From the NCBI RefSeq assembly GCF_040273735.1, contig NZ_JBELZM010000005.1:1-64000 (forward strand): a stretch of DNA of 64,000 bases. Direction: 5' to 3'. Under the pieces are notes generated by a model. That model was not told the origin of the DNA and made no database searches. It saw only the letters and a program-made list of their open reading frames with translations. The position numbers and the translations under genes were made by a program. The DNA comes from Solibacillus sp040273735. Its GTDB lineage: Bacteria; Bacillota; Bacilli; Bacillales_A; Planococcaceae. Below are positions 51,577 through 60,373 of the stretch, in pieces; the first letter of the stretch is position 1, and each line of letters opens with the position of its first letter.

Positions 51577-52277
51577 CAATCGGTACATTAATCGGATTAG
51601 GTGTTGGACCAGGGGATCCTGAACTTATCACAGTAAAAGCTTTTCGAATGTTGAAAGAATGCCCGGTAATTGCCTATCCTCAAAAACTACGCGGTAGTAA
51701 ATCGTATGCTCAACGAATAATCGATGTGTACGTTAATCCGGCAGAAAAGGAAATGCTAGGACTTGTATTTCCGATGACGAAGGACGAGGAAACGTTGCAG
51801 GAAGCATGGTCTAAATCCGCTGAGAAAATCTATGCACATTTGAAAGAAGGGCGAGATGTCGCTTTTGTAACGGAAGGCGACCCGATGCTATTTAGTACAT
51901 ATATACACTTGATGAAATTAATGAAGGAAATGCATCCCGAAGTTCAAATGAAATCTATAGCAGGGATATCTTCATTTAATGGAACTGCCAACCGTTTAGG
52001 AATCCCATTGGCAGACGGCGATGACCATGTAGCAATGATTCCGGCGACTTCGGATATGGCAGAAATGCGTCGTGTTATTGAGACGCATGACGGAATTGTG
52101 TTCATTAAAGTAGCAAAAGTATTGGATGACATGCTGGATTTACTTGAAGAAATGAACTTACTAGAAAAAACGTATGTTGTGACAAAAGTAACTTCAGATG
52201 AAGAAATTATTTGGAAAACGAATGAATTGCGTGGAGCTGAGCTCAATTATTTATCATGTATGGTGGTGCGAAAATAA
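51573..52277 (+). CDS. cbiL: Precorrin-2/cobalt-factor II C20-methyltransferase
   Basis: A 234-residue tetrapyrrole methylase starting MTIGTLIGLGVGPGDPELIT. CPVIAYPQKLRGSKSYAQRI distinguishes CbiL/CobI from other methylases in the operon. FVTEGDPMLFSTYIHLMKLM is the SAM/substrate block. It overlaps cbiET by 4 nt and cbiF by 1 nt. Confidence 0.92.
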   Translation: MTIGTLIGLGVGPGDPELITVKAFRMLKECPVIAYPQKLRGSKSYAQRIIDVYVNPAEKEMLGLVFPMTKDEETLQEAWSKSAEKIYAHLKEGRDVAFVTEGDPMLFSTYIHLMKLMKEMHPEVQMKSIAGISSFNGTANRLGIPLADGDDHVAMIPATSDMAEMRRVIETHDGIVFIKVAKVLDDMLDLLEEMNLLEKTYVVTKVTSDEEIIWKTNELRGAELNYLSCMVVRK

Positions 52278-53059
52278 TGAAGAAAATTTGGATTATAGGT
52301 GCTGGCCCCGGAGACCCGGATTTAATTACTGTGAAAGGTCTTAAACTGCTTCAACAAGCGGATGTAGTCATGTATACAGATTCTTTAGTTAGTGAAACTC
52401 TAGTTGCCGAAGCCCGTGCGGATGCAGAAGTGATCCGTACAGCAGGCATGCATTTACAAGAGATGGTTGATTGCATCGTCGAACGCGTCAATGAGGGGAA
52501 AATGGTTGTGCGTTTACATACGGGTGACCCGGCAATGTACGGGGCAACAATGGAACAAGTTGCATTGTTAAAAAACCATAATATTGGCTATGACGTTGTT
52601 CCAGGTGTAAGTTCTGTATTTGCTGCCGCTGCTGCAGTAGGGGCCGAATTGACGGTTCCTGACTTGACGCAAACTTTGATCTTAACACGAGCAGAAGGAC
52701 GTACACCAGTACCTGAGCGTGAAAAACTGCAAGCGTTGGCAAGCCATCATTGCACAATTGCAATGTTTTTAAGTGCCACATTAACGAAAAAGATTACAAA
52801 AGAACTACAGGCTGCCGGCTGGTCGGATGATACACCGGTTGCGGTTATTCAACGAGCTTCATGGCCGGATCAAAAAATCGTTCGCACGACAATTGCTGAA
52901 CTGGATGAAGCGATGCGGACAAATGGCATTCGCAAACATGCGATGATTTTAGCCGGCTGGGCACTTGATCCGAACATTCATGAAAAAGATTACCGTTCAA
53001 AATTGTATGATGCTACATTTACACATGGTTTCCGTAAAGGTGTGAAAGTCGATGATTAA
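52277..53059 (+). CDS. cbiF: Cobalt-precorrin-4 C11-methyltransferase
   Basis: A 260-residue methylase: IGAGPGDPDLITVKGLKLLQ, DVVMYTDSLVS (CbiF/CobM-specific), VVRLHTGDPAMYGATMEQV, and DLTQTLILTRAEGRTPVPE, the strongly conserved CobM block. ATG 52277 overlaps the cbiL stop codon (TAATG) with GGTGG upstream. It overlaps cbiG by 8 nt. Confidence 0.93.
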   Translation: MKKIWIIGAGPGDPDLITVKGLKLLQQADVVMYTDSLVSETLVAEARADAEVIRTAGMHLQEMVDCIVERVNEGKMVVRLHTGDPAMYGATMEQVALLKNHNIGYDVVPGVSSVFAAAAAVGAELTVPDLTQTLILTRAEGRTPVPEREKLQALASHHCTIAMFLSATLTKKITKELQAAGWSDDTPVAVIQRASWPDQKIVRTTIAELDEAMRTNGIRKHAMILAGWALDPNIHEKDYRSKLYDATFTHGFRKGVKVDD

Positions 53060-54191
53060 TTTACGGGAAGGTGAAATACCGGAAGTTCGTGTAACAAAAC
53101 CTTATGCACTAGTAGCCATTACAAAGCATGGTGTGGCGAATGCGCGAAAGTATGCGGAGAAGTTTCCGTATGTCGATGTCTATTATATGAAGAAATTTGA
53201 GCAGGGCGATGAGGCTGAAAAAAATATTCAATTATTTGACGGGACGGTGCGCCTGCTGCTGCCTGCATTATTTAAAGCATATAAGTCGATGATATTGATT
53301 ATTTCCCTTGGCGCAGTCGTTCGGATGATTGCCCCGATTTTAGTAGATAAAAAGAAAGATCCGGGTGTTCTCGTTGTTGACGATAAAGGACAATACGTCG
53401 TGAGTGTTCTATCCGGACATATTGGGGGTGCGAATGCCCTGACAAATGAGTTTGCACAGGCAATCAATGCGACTCCGATTGTAACTACAGCATCCGATGT
53501 TCAAAAAACAATCGCGGTTGATTTATTTGGTGCACGGTACGGATGGGTTTGGGACAGTGAAGAGAAATTAACACCTGTCAGTGCTTCAGTAGTGAATGAG
53601 GAACAGGTTGCGATTGTTCAGGAAACCGGTGAAAAAAAATGGTGGATGCATGAAACACCGATGCCTGATACTTTGAAAATTTACCGGACAACAGAGGAAG
53701 CAATCGCTGCAAAACCACATGCTACATTGCTCATTACCGATCGTATTATCGGAAAAGAGGAAGAAGTATTACTCGAAAACGGTGTAATTTACCGACCAAA
53801 ATCAATTGTTTTGGGAATGGGCTGTAATCGCGGAACATCTGCAGAAGAAATTGAACAACTAATTGATGAAACGCTTGCAGAACTAAAGCTGAGCAAAAAA
53901 AGCGTCAAAGCAATCGCCACAATCGATTTGAAAAAAGATGAGCAAGGTTTCCTGCAAGTAACGGCTAGAAACAACTGGCAGTTTATAACGTATACACCCG
54001 CAGAGCTTAATGAAATGCCGCTGCAAAATCCATCTGAAACAGTATTTAAATTTACAGGGGCTTACGGTGTCAGTGAACCCGCAGCATTAAAGTGTGCCAA
54101 TGCGACGGACTGGCTTTTGAAAAAAAAGAAAAGCGGCAATGCAACCATTTCTGTTTCCAGGATTACATTTGAAGAGGAGGTAACCGGATGA
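53052..54191 (+). CDS. cbiG: Cobalt-precorrin-5A hydrolase
   Basis: A 379-residue CbiG that opens the delta-lactone of cobalt-precorrin-5A, releasing acetaldehyde. The N-terminal and central regions show ISLGAVVRMIAPILVDKKKD and VVSVLSGHIGGANALTNEFA. The C-terminal CobE/CbiG_C domain shows IVLGMGCNRGTSAEEIEQLI and FTGAYGVSEPAALKCA. Length is normal. ATGA overlap with cbiA. Confidence 0.93.
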   Translation: MINLREGEIPEVRVTKPYALVAITKHGVANARKYAEKFPYVDVYYMKKFEQGDEAEKNIQLFDGTVRLLLPALFKAYKSMILIISLGAVVRMIAPILVDKKKDPGVLVVDDKGQYVVSVLSGHIGGANALTNEFAQAINATPIVTTASDVQKTIAVDLFGARYGWVWDSEEKLTPVSASVVNEEQVAIVQETGEKKWWMHETPMPDTLKIYRTTEEAIAAKPHATLLITDRIIGKEEEVLLENGVIYRPKSIVLGMGCNRGTSAEEIEQLIDETLAELKLSKKSVKAIATIDLKKDEQGFLQVTARNNWQFITYTPAELNEMPLQNPSETVFKFTGAYGVSEPAALKCANATDWLLKKKKSGNATISVSRITFEEEVTG

Positions 54192-55546
54192 ATCGGTTCG
54201 TATTAGCCGGAACAGGAAGTGGTGTTGGAAAAACGACATTTACCATTGGTATTATGCGTGCACTAATGAAGCGCGGCTTAACTGTTCAAGGATTTAAATG
54301 TGGTCCGGATTATATCGATCCGACGTATCATACAGCTGTAACGAAACGGTCTTCACGCAATATTGACAGTTTCATGATGTCAGAAGATGTGGTCCGCACA
54401 ATTGTCGCAAGAAACAGCATAGATTCAGATGTTTCGATTATTGAAGGAGTAATGGGTTTCTATGATGGAAAGTCACCATTATCGAATGAAGGATCGGCAG
54501 CACATATAAGTGCTATTACGAGTAGTCCGGTAATTTTAATTGTCAACGCAGCGAGTATGGCTCGAAGTGTAGCTGCCATTGTAAAAGGATTTCAGCAGTT
54601 GGATGACAATGCCAATATTGTGGGGATTATTGCCAATCAGTTGGGCAGTAAAAGTCACTTTGAAATTATTAAAACAGCAATTGAATATGAATGCAAAGTT
54701 CCTGTTTTGGGCTACTTGCAAAAAGGTGAGGTACCAGCATTGCCGAGCCGTCATTTAGGTTTAGTACCGGCAATTGAACGAGGAGACCTCGATTCATATT
54801 TCGACGAGCTTGCAGATGCTATCGAAGCAACTGTTGATCTGGATTTGCTGCTACAAGTTACAAAAGCGGCCGAATTGGAGCAAACTTCAAAAATTTTCAA
54901 TACGCAAACAAACACGCAAGAAATTCATTTAGCTGTTGCAAAAGATGCAGCATTTAACTTCTATTATGAAGAAAATTTTGAATTACTCAAAGCGAACGGT
55001 GCAAAACTGCATTTCTTCTCACCTCTTGAAAATGAACCGGTTCCTGAACAAGCACAAGGTTTATATATTGGCGGAGGGTTCCCTGAAGAATTTGCAGAAA
55101 AGCTTTCTAAAAATGAACAGGCAAATATTTCGATAAAACAGGCAATTGATAAGGGAATACCAACACTTGCAGAATGTGGCGGTTTCATGTATTTGACTGA
55201 AGAAATTTTCAACCGTGAAGGAAATGGCTACAAAATGCTAGGTGTCATTCCGGGGATTGTTCGTATGCAAGATAAGTTAGCGGCTTTAGGCTACAGAGAA
55301 ATTACCGGTGTGGAGGGCAACTTTTTAATTGGTGAACAGGAGCTGGCTAAAGGTCATGAATTCCATTATTCGGTATACGAAGGAAATCATGAAACACCTG
55401 CTTATTTTACAAAAGGACGCTTTGGAGCGAAACAGGAAGGTTATTCACAAGGAAATCTAGTCGCTGGATATACACATTTTCATTTCGCATCCAATCCACA
55501 ACTCGTGAAAAATTGGCTTGCAGCTTGTTTGGAGGTAAGAATATGA
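54188..55546 (+). CDS. cbiA: Cobyrinate a,c-diamide synthase
   Basis: A 452-residue ATP- and glutamine-dependent amidase. The P-loop is LAGTGSGVGKTTFTIGIMRA, followed by CGPDYIDPTYHTAV. The C-terminal class I glutamine amidotransferase domain has IGGGFPEEFAEKLSKN and the nucleophile Cys in LAECGGFMYLTEEI. It amidates the a and c side chains of cob(II)yrinate. The 3' end overlaps sirC by 4 nt. Confidence 0.93.
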   Translation: MNRFVLAGTGSGVGKTTFTIGIMRALMKRGLTVQGFKCGPDYIDPTYHTAVTKRSSRNIDSFMMSEDVVRTIVARNSIDSDVSIIEGVMGFYDGKSPLSNEGSAAHISAITSSPVILIVNAASMARSVAAIVKGFQQLDDNANIVGIIANQLGSKSHFEIIKTAIEYECKVPVLGYLQKGEVPALPSRHLGLVPAIERGDLDSYFDELADAIEATVDLDLLLQVTKAAELEQTSKIFNTQTNTQEIHLAVAKDAAFNFYYEENFELLKANGAKLHFFSPLENEPVPEQAQGLYIGGGFPEEFAEKLSKNEQANISIKQAIDKGIPTLAECGGFMYLTEEIFNREGNGYKMLGVIPGIVRMQDKLAALGYREITGVEGNFLIGEQELAKGHEFHYSVYEGNHETPAYFTKGRFGAKQEGYSQGNLVAGYTHFHFASNPQLVKNWLAACLEVRI

Positions 55547-56175
55547 ATTATTTTCCTTTAATGGTCAATATAGATTTTAAAAAAGTGGTGATTGTAGGTG
55601 GAGGCCATGTAGCCCGTCAAAAAGTTGAAGCATTATTACCTACGAATGCCCAGATTACCGTTGTCAGTCCGACAGTAACGGATAAGTTAAAAACATATTT
55701 AGATGAAGGTAGAGCAGTCTGGAAACAAAAACTTTTTGAACCGGCCGATTTAGACGATGCAGCCCTTATTTTTGCGGCAACTAATGACGAAGCGGTCAAT
55801 GATGCTGTGGAAGAAGCGACACAGCATTGGCAATTATTAAATCGTGCAGATGCTTTAGGTCGTATGGATTTTATGAACCCTGCTGTTGTCCGTCGTGGAG
55901 ATTTTGTTGTAACAGTGTCGACAACTGGCGCAAGTCCGGCGCTTACTAGAAAAGTAAAAGCTGACTTAGAGGAACAATATGATGAAAGCTATGCAGATTA
56001 CGTTGCATTTTTAAAGGAAGCCCGTTTACTTGTTCTTAAAAATTATGAAGGCGATGCAAAAAAAACAGCGCTTGCTCAATTACTTGAACCTGAAATACTG
56101 GATTGGATTCAGCAAAAGAATGAGGAAAAATGTGCACAGTTTTTACGTCAGATTGAAGCGGGAGAAGTCAATTGA
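55543..56175 (+). CDS. Precorrin-2 dehydrogenase (SirC/CysG N-terminal type)
   Basis: A 210-residue NAD-dependent dehydrogenase starting MNYFPLMVNIDFKKVVIVGG, with the GGGHVARQK dinucleotide motif, LIFAATNDEAVNDAV, and VVTVSTTGASPALTRKVKAD, as in SirC/YlnF. It oxidises precorrin-2 to sirohydrochlorin, the substrate for cobalt insertion. It lacks the longer C-terminal chelatase region of Met8p/CysG. ATG 55543 has TGGAGG 7 nt upstream. Confidence 0.88.
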   Translation: MNYFPLMVNIDFKKVVIVGGGHVARQKVEALLPTNAQITVVSPTVTDKLKTYLDEGRAVWKQKLFEPADLDDAALIFAATNDEAVNDAVEEATQHWQLLNRADALGRMDFMNPAVVRRGDFVVTVSTTGASPALTRKVKADLEEQYDESYADYVAFLKEARLLVLKNYEGDAKKTALAQLLEPEILDWIQQKNEEKCAQFLRQIEAGEVN

Positions 56176-56933
56176 GTGGATTTGTTTATATAGTTGGTGC
56201 TGGACCGGGTGATCCGAAATTACTGACAATACGTGCATTAGAATGCATTCAGTTAGCTGATGTCATTTTATATGACAGATTAGTAAACCCCGAAATACTA
56301 AAACACGCAACAGCCCATTGCGAATTAATTTATTGTGGCAAAGAACCGGGAAAGCATGGCCTAATACAAGATGAAATTCATCGTGTACTAGTTGCAAAAG
56401 CACTGCAGAACAAGCGGGTTGTCCGTTTAAAAGGTGGCGACCCATTCGTCTTTGGACGAGGTGCAGAAGAAGCAGCAATTCTTCGCAATGAAAACATTGA
56501 ATTTGAAATTGTTCCAGGGATAACAGCAGGCATAGCGGCACCGGCATATGCAGGCATACCCGTTACACATCGTGATTATGCAACAAGCTTTGCCATTGTT
56601 ACCGGGCATGGCCGTGAAGAAAAGGGGCAGGATTTTTTAAGCTGGTCAAGTCTCGCACAAATCGATACGATTGCGTTTTATATGAGCATCGGCAATATCG
56701 ATCATATTACGAAAAGCTTAATCAAACACGGAAAGAAACCGACAACCCCGGTTGCAGTAATTGAATGGGGGACAACAAGCAATCAGCGTACGATTACAGG
56801 TAAATTAGAAACGATTTCCGAACAAATTCAGCAGCAAAAAATGGTCAACCCTTCGATGATTTTAGTCGGGGATGTCGTAGGAATTCGAGAAGAAATTGCA
56901 TGGTTTAGTGAAAGGATTGAGACAACATGTTAG
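56172..56933 (+). CDS. cobA: Uroporphyrinogen-III C-methyltransferase (SUMT)
   Basis: A 253-residue SUMT that makes precorrin-2 from uroporphyrinogen III, the committed step. Blocks are IVGAGPGDPKLLTIRALECI, DVILYDRLVNPEIL, VVRLKGGDPFVFGRGAEEA, and VPGITAGIAAPAYAGIPVTH. It starts on TTG, overlapping sirC by 4 nt. The same product feeds siroheme, so this gene could serve both pathways. Confidence 0.92.
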   Translation: MSGFVYIVGAGPGDPKLLTIRALECIQLADVILYDRLVNPEILKHATAHCELIYCGKEPGKHGLIQDEIHRVLVAKALQNKRVVRLKGGDPFVFGRGAEEAAILRNENIEFEIVPGITAGIAAPAYAGIPVTHRDYATSFAIVTGHGREEKGQDFLSWSSLAQIDTIAFYMSIGNIDHITKSLIKHGKKPTTPVAVIEWGTTSNQRTITGKLETISEQIQQQKMVNPSMILVGDVVGIREEIAWFSERIETTC

Positions 56934-57481
56934 AAGCATTAAAAAGTCGACGAGCGGTTCGTCAATTTTTACCAAAGGAAGTAGAACGGGAGAAAATTGA
57001 ACAATTATTGCAGGCGGCAACTTATGCACCGAATGACCGAATGCGCGAGCCTTGGCAATTTTATATTTTGCAAGGGGATAGTTTAAAGCGTTTTGAACAA
57101 GTAGCATTCGATTATTTACAGCAGCGCTTCCCGACAAAACCAAACTTAGTGGAAAGCTCCATGCAGGCAGTTACAAAAACACCGCTCATCATTGTCGTAA
57201 CATCTGCCGTAGTGGAAGGAGATGAAGGGGCGACACTGGACAATAAGTTCGCTGTTAGCAGCGCAATCATGTCGATGTGGCTAATGGCTGAAGCGCTCGG
57301 TTTAGGTATGGTGTGGCGGACACGTGGTGTCGGTCTTGTACATGACACAGCTTTGCATGAATTTATCGGGGCGACGGATTTCGAACATCTCGTTGGTACG
57401 CTATGTATTGGCTATCCGGAGGAACCGGTTACAACTGAGAAAAAACGTACATCGTTTTCAGAAAAAACAACTTGGCTTTAG
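56927..57481 (+). CDS. Nitroreductase-family flavoprotein in the cobalamin operon
   Basis: A 184-residue FMN-binding nitroreductase: LEALKSRRAVRQFLPKEVER, LLQAATYAPNDRMREPWQFY, VSSAIMSMWLMAEALGLGMV. It overlaps SUMT by 7 nt, so it is an integral operon member. A dimethylbenzimidazole synthase (BluB) belongs to this superfamily, but the BluB-like S-x-G-x-x-QPW motif is not present (NDRMREPW instead). A role in reducing cobalt(II) corrinoids before adenosylation by the next gene, CobO, is an attractive inference. The B. megaterium cobI operon has a gene called cbiY at about this place, as I recall. Confidence 0.8.
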   Translation: MLEALKSRRAVRQFLPKEVEREKIEQLLQAATYAPNDRMREPWQFYILQGDSLKRFEQVAFDYLQQRFPTKPNLVESSMQAVTKTPLIIVVTSAVVEGDEGATLDNKFAVSSAIMSMWLMAEALGLGMVWRTRGVGLVHDTALHEFIGATDFEHLVGTLCIGYPEEPVTTEKKRTSFSEKTTWL

Positions 57482-57495
57482 GGGGCAATTTTAGG

Positions 57496-58032
57496 ATGAG
57501 AAAAGGAATGCTGCTCGTATATACGGGTGAAGGAAAAGGAAAAACAACCGCTTCATTAGGTGTAACCTTACGTGCAATTGGCCGTGGGATGACTGTGAAA
57601 TATTTTCAGTTTATTAAATCACCGGAACGTACATATGGAGAACAAATTGCCCTTCGTAAATTAGGTGTTGAAACCGTTCAGCTTGGTATTGGTTTTACGT
57701 GGACAAAAACACCGGAAGAACATAGAGAAGCGTTAAAAAAGGCTTGGCAAATTGTAAAAAAGGAATTGCAGGATGAAACGACGGATTTACTCGTTTTGGA
57801 TGAATTAAATAATGCACTGGCGATTTCCAAATTTCAAATCGATGATGTTTTGCCTTTAGAGGAAGTACTTGAAGCAATACGTAATCGACCGGCCACAATG
57901 CATTTAGTCGTTACAGGACGTTCAGCACATCCGGATCTTATTGCAATGGCTGATCTGGTTTCAACCGTTGATGCGACAAAACATTATTACAGCGAGCAGG
58001 ACGTCACAGCAATGAAGGGGCTGGAGTTTTAG
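57496..58032 (+). CDS. cobO: Cob(I)yrinic acid a,c-diamide adenosyltransferase, CobO/BtuR type
   Basis: A 178-residue P-loop adenosyltransferase: MLLVYTGEGKGKTTASLGVT (nucleotide-binding), VKYFQFIKSPERTYGEQIAL, DLLVLDELNNALAISKF, and LVVTGRSAHPDLIAMADLVS. It transfers the 5'-deoxyadenosyl group of ATP to cobalt(I). ATG 57496 has AGGGGGC 9 nt upstream. It overlaps cobQ by 1 nt. Confidence 0.92.
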   Translation: MRKGMLLVYTGEGKGKTTASLGVTLRAIGRGMTVKYFQFIKSPERTYGEQIALRKLGVETVQLGIGFTWTKTPEEHREALKKAWQIVKKELQDETTDLLVLDELNNALAISKFQIDDVLPLEEVLEAIRNRPATMHLVVTGRSAHPDLIAMADLVSTVDATKHYYSEQDVTAMKGLEF

Positions 58033-59525
58033 TGCAGGCAATCATGATTCAGGGCACCGCATCAGATGTAGGGAAAAGTGTACTCTGTACAGCACTATGT
58101 CGCATTTTAGTTAATGACGGTTATCGGGTTGCTCCATTTAAATCACAAAATATGGCGCTGAATTCGTATATTACAAAAGATGGCGGAGAAATTGGTCGAG
58201 CGCAAGGGGTTCAGGCAGAAGCGGCAAAAATTGATGCAACAACAGATATGAACCCGATATTACTGAAGCCTAAAGGGGATATGGTATCAGAAGTGATTCT
58301 GCACGGTAAACATTTTGCCAATATGGATGCGGTCAGTTATCGTGAACAATTTGTAGAGGCGGTCATGCCTGAAGTTCGTACCTCACTTGACCGTTTATCG
58401 GAGAACTATGATGTTCTTGTTTTGGAAGGTGCGGGAAGTCCCGCGGAAATCAACTTGAAAAGCCGTGATATTGCCAATATGCGAATGGCTCATGAAACAG
58501 ATGCGGCTGTGATTTTAGTGGCGGATATTGAACGAGGTGGTGTTTTTGCTTCACTTGTCGGGACACTGATGTTATTGGATGATGCGGAGAAAGCCCGTGT
58601 CAAAGGAATCATTATTAACAAGTTTCGCGGCATGAAAGAACTGCTGACAAATGGAATCGAATGGCTGGAAGAGTATACAGGAATTCCTGTACTGGGCGTT
58701 ATTCCGTATTTCGATATTCAAATTGAGGCAGAAGATTCAATGGCGCTATCCAGCTTACGCTTGAAGAAGCCACAGCAACACGAATTTGCGATTGATGTTG
58801 CTGTCATCCGGTTACCGCGTATATCGAATTTTACCGACATAGATCCATTGTTTGAAGAACCCGGCGTAGGCGTGCGCTTTGTTTCCAACCTAAGTGATTT
58901 AAAAAATCCGGATGTCGTAATTTTACCAGGGACTAAAAACACGGTGGAAGATTTTTTATGGCTTCAGCAAACCGGGTTAATGCAAGGTATTTTACAATTA
59001 GCGAATCTAAATGTCCGCATTATCGGTATTTGTGGAGGTTACCAGATGCTGGGTGAAACTATCCGTGATGAGCAGGCGGTGGAAAGCACTGGCGGAACGT
59101 ATTTAACTTTAGGTCTGCTGCCGGTTGAGACAACGTTCATTAATAGTAAGCAAACGGTTCAAGTTTCTGGAAGGAGCTGTACAGGTCATGAAATCGAAGG
59201 TTATGAAATTCATTTAGGACGTAGTGTAGCGACTAAACCGTTGAAACCTTTCATCCAATTTTATGATGGCCGGACAGATGGTGTGTATACGGAGCAAGTA
59301 TTTGGTACATATGTACACGGGATTTTCCAAAATCGCCTATTCACACGTGATTATTTTAATACAGTCCGTATACAAAAAGGGATGGAACCAATCTCAGGAG
59401 AGGTCTTATCCGATTTTGAACGTCGCGAACAAGCCTATGAAATGCTGGACCGCCATGTACGTGAGCATTTGGATATGGAGAAGATTTATTCGTTTATTTC
59501 CGAAACTACTGTTGATAAGAGGTGA
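58032..59525 (+). CDS. cobQ: Cobyric acid synthase
   Basis: A 497-residue glutamine-dependent amidase acting on the b, d, e and g side chains. The N-terminal dethiobiotin-synthetase-like domain has MIQGTASDVGKSVLCTALCR and FKSQNMALNSYITKDGGEIG. The GATase1 domain has nucleophile Cys in RIIGICGGYQMLGETIRD, and the end TYVHGIFQNRLF carries a catalytic His. It starts on GTG within the cobO stop region. Confidence 0.93.
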   Translation: MQAIMIQGTASDVGKSVLCTALCRILVNDGYRVAPFKSQNMALNSYITKDGGEIGRAQGVQAEAAKIDATTDMNPILLKPKGDMVSEVILHGKHFANMDAVSYREQFVEAVMPEVRTSLDRLSENYDVLVLEGAGSPAEINLKSRDIANMRMAHETDAAVILVADIERGGVFASLVGTLMLLDDAEKARVKGIIINKFRGMKELLTNGIEWLEEYTGIPVLGVIPYFDIQIEAEDSMALSSLRLKKPQQHEFAIDVAVIRLPRISNFTDIDPLFEEPGVGVRFVSNLSDLKNPDVVILPGTKNTVEDFLWLQQTGLMQGILQLANLNVRIIGICGGYQMLGETIRDEQAVESTGGTYLTLGLLPVETTFINSKQTVQVSGRSCTGHEIEGYEIHLGRSVATKPLKPFIQFYDGRTDGVYTEQVFGTYVHGIFQNRLFTRDYFNTVRIQKGMEPISGEVLSDFERREQAYEMLDRHVREHLDMEKIYSFISETTVDKR

Positions 59526-59530
59526 AATTG

Positions 59531-60373
59531 ATGGCTGTTTTACATGGGCCACTCGCAATTGATTTTGAGCAGCTCTGGAAGGAAGGGATGCTGGACTGGA
59601 ATGGGAATATGCCTGAACGGATGAAAAATGATGCATTGGAAGAAGCTTTTTGGGCACAGTCGATGCAAAAAAAATCCTATAAACAAACGGATGCACATGC
59701 CGTTCCGATTTATGAAAAGATTCGTCAATACATACCACAGGGCGCAAGCTGTCTGGAAATGGGACCCGGTTGGGGGAATTATACATTTCCTTTAAGAGAA
59801 GATGTCGGAAAACTGACATTGGTTGATGGTTCAAAAAGTGTTTTGGATTACTTGCAGCAGTATTTCATAGAAGACGATGCAGTACACTTTGTCCATGCGA
59901 AATGGGAAGAAGCAGATGTTGAACAGCATGATATTGTAATCGGAGTCAATTGTTATTACCGAATATATGAGATGAATGATGCATTGCTTAAAATGAATGA
60001 TCGTGCAAAGAAAAGAGCGATCATCGGTTTAACGACAGGACCGATTCAACCACATTATGATGTTTTAGCAAAAGAATATCACTATCAGATTAAATATCCG
60101 AGACGTGATTATATTGAAATTTTAAATATGCTGTATCAGCTCGGTATTTACGCTGATTGTGAGATGCTGCCATTAGAGCGCGTTTATTACTATGAAAATT
60201 ATGAAGCACTCTATGAAGCACAAAGTAAAAAGATATTATCGGAACCTTTTGATTTTGAGCATGTTAAAGAGGTACTTGCCCGATTCGTTATAGAGGAGGA
60301 AGGCAAGATTGTTTACCGTCATAAATTTTATGCAGCGATCATTAGTTGGGAGCCGGTAAACTTTTATGAATAA
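59531..60373 (+). CDS. Class I SAM-dependent methyltransferase of unknown role in the cobalamin operon
   Basis: A 280-residue protein with SAM motif CLEMGPGWGNYTFPLREDVG, acidic residue in LTLVDGSKSVLDYL, and DIVIGVNCYYRIYEMNDALL. It is not a corrin-ring methylase (those are class III) and no known cobalamin step needs it. GAGGTG lies 6 nt before ATG 59531. It lies between cobQ and btuC, overlapping btuC by 8 nt, so a link to corrinoid handling or salvage is likely by context. Confidence 0.78.
   Translation: MAVLHGPLAIDFEQLWKEGMLDWNGNMPERMKNDALEEAFWAQSMQKKSYKQTDAHAVPIYEKIRQYIPQGASCLEMGPGWGNYTFPLREDVGKLTLVDGSKSVLDYLQQYFIEDDAVHFVHAKWEEADVEQHDIVIGVNCYYRIYEMNDALLKMNDRAKKRAIIGLTTGPIQPHYDVLAKEYHYQIKYPRRDYIEILNMLYQLGIYADCEMLPLERVYYYENYEALYEAQSKKILSEPFDFEHVKEVLARFVIEEEGKIVYRHKFYAAIISWEPVNFYE

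Noticed and set aside
56927..57481. BluB (dimethylbenzimidazole synthase)
   Set aside because: The fold family fits but the characteristic glycine-containing QPW motif is replaced by NDRMREPW and the protein is shorter, so only the general nitroreductase call is made.
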